Assembly: GCF_040958095.1 (NCBI RefSeq)
Contig: NC_091199.1
Location: 31,654,008 to 31,718,007 of the forward strand
Direction: 5' to 3'
Source of the DNA: Procambarus clarkii
Lineage: Eukaryota; Arthropoda; Malacostraca; Decapoda; Cambaridae
Length of the DNA stretch: 64,000 nt
Below the pieces are notes generated by a model that was not told where the DNA came from, did no database searches, and saw only the letters and a list, made by a program, of their open reading frames with translations. Position numbers and translations under genes: made by a program. This document shows, in pieces, positions 59,313 to 64,000 of the stretch; positions within the stretch are counted from its first letter, which is position 1; every line of letters begins with the position of its first letter.

Positions 59313-62300
59313 TGCAAGTAGTGCTACTGTTTGTACTGTGATGTTTGATGACTGTGATGCTTGTAGTGCTGTCGCTTGTGCTGCTGACTGGTGTGCTTGT
59401 AGTGCTGCTGCTTGTGATGCTGACTGTGGTGCTTGTACTGCTCCTGCTTGTGCTGCTGACTGTAGGGCTTGTAATGCTGCTGCATGTGCTGCTGACTGTG
59501 GTGCTTGTAGTGCTGCTGCTTGTGATGCTGACTGTGGTGCTTGTAGTGCTGCTGCTTGTGCTACTGACTGTGGTGCTTGTAGTGCTGCTGCTTGTGATGC
59601 TGACTGTGGTGCTTGTACTGCTCCTGCTTGTGCTGCTGACTGTAGGGCTTGTAATGCTGCTGCATGTGCTGCTGACTGTGGTGCTTGTAGTGCTGCTGCT
59701 TGTGCTGCTGACTGTGGTCCTTGGAGTGCTTCTGCTTGTGCTGCTGACTGTGGTGCTTGTAGAGCTACTGCTTGTGTTGCTGACTTTGATGCTTGTAGTA
59801 CTGCTGCTTGTGCTGCTGACTTTGGAGCTTGTAGTGCTGCTGGTTGTGCTGCTGACTGTAGTCCTTGTAGTGCTGCTGAGAGTGGGGCTTGAAGAGCTAC
59901 TGCTCATGCTGCTGACTGTGATGCTTGTAGTGCTGCTGCTTGTGCTGCTGACTGTGGTGCTTGAAGTGCTGCTGCTTGCGCTGCTGCTGACTGTGGTGTT
60001 TGTTGTGCTGCTGCTTGTGCTGCTGACTGTGGTGCTTGTAGTGCTACTGCTTGTGCTGCTGACTGTGGTACTTGTAGTGCTGCTGCTTGTGCTGCTGACT
60101 GTGGTACTTGTAGTGCAGCTCCTTGTGCTGCTGACTGTTCTGCTTGTAGTGCTGCTGCTTGTGCTGCTGACTGAGAATCTTGCAGTTGTGCTGCCTGTGC
60201 TGCTTACAGTGGTGCTTGTAGTGCTGCTGCTTGGGCTGCTGACTGTGTTGCTTGTTATGCAGCTGCTTGTGCTGCTGACTGTGATGCTTGTAGTGCTGCT
60301 GCTCTTGCTGCTGACTGTGGTGCTTGAAGTACTGCTGCTTGTGCTGCTGTGGTGCTTGTACTGCTACTGCTTGTGCTGCTGACTGTGGTGCTTGTAGTGC
60401 TTCTGCTTCTGCTATTGATTGTGGTGCTTGTAGTGCTGCTGCTTATGCTGCTGACTGTGAGGCTTGTAGTGCAGCTGCTTGTGCTGCTGACTGTGATGCT
60501 TGTAGTTTTGCTGCTTGTGCCGCTGACTGTGATGCTTGTAGTGCAGCTGTTTGCGCTGCTGACTGTGATGCGTTTAGTGCAGCTGCTTGTGCTGCTGACT
60601 ATTGTGCTTGTAGTGCTGCTGCTTGTGCTGCTGACTGTGATGCTTGTAGTTCTGCTACTTGTGCCGTTGACTGTGATGCTTGTAGTGCAGCTGCTTGTGC
60701 TGCTGACTGTGGTGCTTGTAGTGCTGCTGCTTGTGCTGCTGACTGTGATGCTTGTAGTTCTGCTGCTTGTGCCGTTGACTGTGATGCTTGTAGTGCAGCT
60801 GTTTGCGCTGCTGACTGTGATGCTTGTAGTGTTCCTGCTTATGCTGCTGACAATTGTACTTGTAGAGCTTGTACTTTGATGCTTGTAGTGCTGCTGCTCG
60901 TGCTGCTGACTTTAATGCTTGTTGTCCAGCTGCTTGTAGTGCTTTTGCTTGTGCTGCTGACTGTGGTGCTTGAAGAGCTACAGCTTGTGCCGTTGACTCT
61001 GATGCTTGTAGTGCAGCTGCTTGTGCTGCTGACTGTGATGCTTCTAGTACTGCTGCCTGTGCTGCTGACTGTGGTGCTTGAAGTGCAGCTGCTTGTGATG
61101 CTTGTAATGCTGCTGCTTGTGCTGCTGACTGTGATGCTTCTAGTACTGCTGCCTGTGCTGCTGACTGTGATGCTTGTAGTGGTGCTGCTTGTGATGCTGA
61201 CTGTGATGCTTCTAGTACTGCTGCCTGTGCTGCTGACTGTGATGCTTGTAGTGGTGCTGCTTGTGATGCTTGTAGTGCTGCTGCTTGTGCTGCTGACTGT
61301 GATGCTTCTAGTACTGCTGCCTGTGCTGCTGACTGTGATGCTTGTAGTGGTGCTGCTTGTGCTGCTGACTGTGATGCTTCTAGTACTGCTGCCTATGCTC
61401 CTGAATGTGGTGCTTGAAGAGCTACTGCTTTTTCTGCTGACTGTAGTGCTTGTAGTGTTCCTGCTTATGCTGCTGACAATTGTACTTGTAGAGCTCTTAC
61501 TTTGATGCTTGTAGTGCTGCTGCTTGTGCTGCTGACTGTTATTTTTGTAGTGCAGCTGCTTGTGCTGCTGACTGTGGTGCTTGTAGTGCTGTTGATTGTG
61601 CTGATTACTGTGGTGCTTGTAGTGCTGTTGATTGTGCTGCTGACTGTGGTGCTTGTAGTGCTGTTGATTGTGCTGATTACTGTGGTGCTTGTAGTGCTGT
61701 TGATTGTGCTGCTGGCTGTGGTGCTTGTAGTGCTGTTGATTGTGCTGATTACTGTGGTGCTTGTAGTGCTGTTGATTGTGCTGCTGACTGTGGTGCTTGT
61801 AGTGCTGTTAATTGTGCTGCTGACTGTGGTGCTTGTAGTGCTGTTGATTGTGCTGATTACTGTGGTGCTTGTAGTGCTGTTGATTGTGCTGCTGGCTGTG
61901 GTGCTTGTAGTGCTGCTACCTGTGCTGCTGACTGTGGTGCTTGTAGTGCTGTTGATTGTGCTGATTACTGTGGTGCTTGTAGTGCTGTTGATTGTGCTGC
62001 TGGCTGTGGTGCTTGTAATTCTGCTGCTTGTAGTGCTGCTGCTTGTGCTGCTGACTGTGGTGCCTGTAGTGTTGCTGCTTGTGCTGCTGACTGTGGTGCT
62101 TGTAGTGCTGCTGCTTGTGCTGCTGACTGTGGTGCCTGTAGTGTTGCTGCTTGTGCTGCTGACTGTGGTGCTTGTAGTGCTGCTGCTTGTGCTGCTAACT
62201 GTGGTGCCTGTAGTGTTGCTGCTTGTGCTGCTGACTGTGGTGCTTGTAGTGCTACTGCTTGTGCTGCTGACTGTGGTGCTTGTAGTGCTGCTGCTTGTGC

Positions 62301-62437
62301 TGCTGACTGTGGTGCTTGTAGTGCTACTGCTTGTGCTGCTGACTGTGGTGCTTGTAATGCTACTGCTTGTGCTGCTGACTGTGGTGCTTGTAGTGCTGCT
62401 ACCTGTGCTGCTGACTGTGGTGCTTGTAGTTCTGCTT
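59313..62437 (+). repeat. C-type 36-bp tandem array (R) with 72-bp dimers
   Basis: It corresponds to the L array at 36,539-39,620 but with local expansions into 72-bp dimers. About 61,125-61,390 alternates CTTCTAGTACTGCTGCC-type and GTGGTGCTGCTTG-type units. About 61,585-62,010 alternates GATTACTG and GCTGACTG/GCTGGCTG units. About 62,040-62,230 alternates GCCTGTAGTGTTGCTGC and standard units. It ends where GCTTGTTGCAACTGTTGC begins. Confidence 0.9.
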
Positions 62438-62501
62438 GTTGCAACTGTTGCAATAATTGCGACATATTTTCTTCCCAGTTCACCAATTGGGTCCAAGACA
62501 T
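61965..62501 (-). other. Gln/Ala-rich open frame with a non-repetitive start
   Basis: On the minus strand an ATG at 62,501 opens a 178-residue frame. About 22 ordinary residues (MSWTQLVNWEEN, then a Gln/Leu-rich stretch) run into 12-residue repeats ALQAPQSAAQAA encoded by the C-type array. A at -3 is favourable for initiation. No domain is recognised. It may be the surviving N-terminus of a host or retrotransposon protein whose Gln/Ala tract seeded the C repeats, or a chance frame. The two other minus frames are also open across the array. Confidence 0.35.
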
Positions 62502-62608
62502 TATTTGAGTATATTTTTGTATAGAATCTCCAAATGACTGCCTGCGACATTTACCTGTGAGTTCCCATCACTACTCTATCTGGTACCCTTTTCTGTTTCC
62601 TGTTATGG
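62438..62608. other. Single-copy junction sequence
   Basis: This is ordinary-composition DNA between the end of the satellite and the 60-bp minisatellite. Apart from the minus-strand open-frame start above, I see no gene, RNA gene or repeat in it. Confidence 0.6.
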
Positions 62609-62789
62609 ACCAAGTACCTGCACCTCTGTGTGTTGCCTGGTACCTCTCTCATCTCCTACTATGCAAAACGGTACCTGCACCTGTAACTGTGTGTTGCCGG
62701 AACCTCTCTCATCTCATACCATGGTCCAGGTACCTGCACCTCTAACTATGTGTTGCCTTGTACTTCTCTCATCTCCTACTATTGACCAG
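62609..62789 (+). repeat. 60-bp minisatellite, about 3 copies
   Basis: Units begin near 62,612, 62,671 and 62,731, each with TACCTGCACCT, a GTGTTGCC core and a pyrimidine tract CTCTCATCTC followed by CTACTATG or a close variant. The last unit leads directly into the exon at 62,790, so the splice-acceptor region itself has been tandemly repeated. Confidence 0.85.
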
Positions 62790-62911
62790 GTACCAGCTGC
62801 TGGTGGACGAGTACCAGGGAAGGAGTACCATGGGGAACGTCCTTGTACTACACGAGACCCTCAGTGGAATGAAGTTCTCCACCATGGACAGAGACAATGA
62901 TCTCTGGGCAG
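62790..62911 (+). CDS. Exon of a fibrinogen-related-domain (FReD) protein, partial gene
   Basis: An acceptor-like pyrimidine tract and CAG (62,787-62,789) precede 40 codons; the donor is CAG/GTAAGT (GT at 62,912). The peptide opens YQLLVDEYQG and closes GMKFSTMDRDNDLWA. This fits the centre of the fibrinogen C-terminal domain (family pattern YxLxVxxYxG...GMxFSTxDxDND...GNCA). The last two Asp of DRDND match the calcium-site acids of fibrinogen-type domains, and the split codon begins with G, as expected for the following Gly. Intron phases would be 2 (left) and 1 (right); an alternative acceptor at 62,795-62,796 would give phase 0. Such proteins are usually secreted lectin-like immune or adhesion factors (family knowledge). 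No other exon lies in the window, so function and intactness are unknown. Confidence 0.82.
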
Positions 62912-63139
62912 GTAAGTTTGGTCTTCACAGATGACGTCTTGGGGCGAGGATATTGTCCGTATTGTCCGCCATTAACAATATATTCCTGTAGGAACTATTG
63001 TTAACTTTCTCCTTTAAGGGACCATTTGTATAATATAATAAAGTTAATGTTATCACTTGATGATTATATTAGTGCACGACGGGGATAATGACCTTAACAA
63101 ACACCTGAACCAGGAAGACCATTGTTTGTTCATCCTGGC
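62912..63139 (+). other. Intron-like single-copy sequence after the FReD exon
   Basis: It starts with GTAAGTTTGG and is A/T-rich. It contains no continuation of the domain (no Asn-Cys-Ala type codons in the expected phase). Nothing else was recognised. Confidence 0.6.
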
Positions 63140-63410
63140 TTGTGTGTGTGTTTGTATGTATATGTTATTGTTTGTTTGCCTGAGTGTGTGTGTGTTTATG
63201 TTATTGTTTGTGTGCCTGTGTGTGTGTTTGTGTATGTTATTGTTTGTTTGCCTGAGTGTGTGTGTTTGTGTATGTTATTGCTTGTGTGCCTGAGTGTGTG
63301 TATGTGTTTGTGTATACGTGTATGTTATTGTTTGTGTACCTGAGTGTGAGTGTATGTTATTGTTTGTGTGCCTGAGTGAGTGTTTGTGTGCACGTGTATG
63401 TTTTATGTAC
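63140..63410 (+). repeat. TG-rich minisatellite
   Basis: Imperfect repeats of roughly 35-45 bp are built from TGTGTGTGTTTGTGT, ATGTTATTGTTTGT and TGCCTGAG elements, with variable TG tract length. The open + frames through it are compositional. Confidence 0.88.
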
Positions 63411-63414
63411 AGTG

Positions 63415-64000
63415 AGGAAGTGGGTGGGAGTCAAGGAGTGGGTGAGGGTCAGAGAGTGGGTGGGAGTCAGGGAGTGGGTGAGGGTCAGGGAGTGGGTGAG
63501 TGACAGTGGGTGGGGGTCAGGGAGTGGGTGAGGGTTAGGGAGTGGGTGAGTGTCAGTGGGTGGGGTTCAGGGAGTGGGTATGGATAAAGGAATTGGTGGG
63601 GGTCAGGGAGTGGGTAGTAGTCAGAGATTGAGTGACGAATAGGGAATGGGTGAGGGTCAGGTTGTGCGTGAGGGTCAGGGAGTGGGTGAGGGTCAGGGAG
63701 TGGGTGAGGGTCAGGTTGTGGGTGAGGGTCAGGGAGTGGGTGAGGGTCAGGGAGTGGGTGAGGGTCAGGGAGTGGGTGAGGGTCAGGGAGTGGGTGAGGG
63801 TCAGGGAGTGGGTGAGGGTCAGGGAGTGGGTGAGGGTCAGTGAATTGGTGAAGGTCAGGGAGTTTGTCTAGGTCAGGGAGTGAGTGAGGATCAGGGAGTT
63901 GGTGAGAATCAGGGAGTGGGTGAAGGTCAGAGAGTGGGTGGGAGTTAGGTAGAGGTCAGGGTCAGGGAGTAGGTGAGGGTCAGGGTGTGGATGGTGATCA
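63415..64000 (+). repeat. 18-bp G-rich minisatellite
   Basis: The unit GTGGGTGAGGGTCAGGGA is most regular at about 63,660-63,840 and degenerate on both sides, running off the window end. Each unit supplies three GGG runs spaced by three bases, so overlapping four-run G-quadruplex motifs occur throughout. It lies within the presumed intron of the FReD gene. Confidence 0.93.

Larger units (their letters stand above)
39621..62437 (+). repeat. Tandem segmental duplication, copy R (about 22.8 kb)
   Basis: This is the second copy of 17,728-39,620. Removing the two LTR insertions (881 and 2,179 bp with target duplications), the LINE insertion (1,080 bp with its flanking repeat) and the 2,454-bp internal duplication, then adding back the roughly 5.96 kb missing relative to L, gives about 22.2 kb, close to the 21.9 kb of L. 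The remainder fits the visible copy-number changes in small arrays. Confidence 0.9.

Noticed and set aside
62502-62608. LTR or primer-binding site upstream of the minus-strand Gln/Ala frame
   Set aside because: I saw no convincing TG...CA ends or tRNA-complementary stretch; a retroelement origin is kept only as a hypothesis.
62628-62900. 90-residue + frame across the 60-bp minisatellite and the FReD exon
   Set aside because: It uses a different frame from the conserved fibrinogen-domain reading and its first part is minisatellite translation.
63632-63871. VGEGQG / VRVREW repeat frames in the G-rich array
   Set aside because: They are translations of an 18-bp minisatellite in a presumed intron.
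63415-64000. Telomere or interstitial telomeric repeat
   Set aside because: The arthropod telomeric unit is TTAGG; this unit is GTGGGTGAGGGTCAGGGA and does not contain it in tandem.
1-64000. tRNA, rRNA or other structured RNA genes
   Set aside because: No cloverleaf with internal promoter boxes or rRNA-like sequence was recognised on either strand.

Overview
This window is eukaryotic, most likely from a decapod crustacean and probably a crayfish. Two dispersed-repeat fragments (19,053-19,159 with its copy at 40,952-41,058, and 24,472-24,580) match sequences I remember as common in crayfish genomes. There are also LTR and LINE retrotransposon pieces, and one exon of a fibrinogen-related-domain (FReD) gene, a family abundant in arthropods. 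The organism is inferred; no database was searched.

About 62.4 of the 64 kb (1-62,437) is one giant, strand-asymmetric satellite, G/T-rich on the + strand. It is built from two triplet-phased dialects. The 'V' dialect has units of 18 and 24 bp (GTTGTTACTGTTGCTGCT and a longer form), read on + as VVTVAA/VVTVAGAA. The 'C' dialect has a 36-bp unit, read on + as CAADCGACSAAA. Both leave five of six frames open, so the many long open frames are compositional and I call no gene in the array.

Layout: (1) 1-9,056, six units of about 1.44-1.59 kb, each a C-type header plus a V-type body, alternating as A and B types to give a higher-order repeat of about 3,042 bp. (2) 9,057-17,727, progressively diverged units and V-type sequence. 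(3) 17,728-39,620 (copy L) and 39,621-62,437 (copy R), a tandem segmental duplication of about 22 kb whose junction at 39,620/39,621 lies on a 4-bp TGCT microhomology. Copy R then gained a solo LTR (42,128-43,003), a LINE piece (45,959-46,987), a second LTR-like element (54,334-56,508) and a 2.45-kb internal duplication, and it lacks about 6 kb present in copy L. The empty LTR sites are preserved in copy L, so the order of events can be read.

(4) 62,438-64,000 is flanking sequence: a junction that includes the start of a minus-strand Gln/Ala-rich frame, a 60-bp minisatellite carrying a splice-acceptor-like tract, the FReD exon (62,790-62,911, + strand) with a good donor, a TG-rich minisatellite, and an 18-bp G-rich minisatellite with strong G-quadruplex potential. 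Because the exon has an acceptor and its upstream exons are not seen, the satellite may lie inside an intron of this gene; that is inference. The only supported protein-coding host sequence in the window is this one exon.
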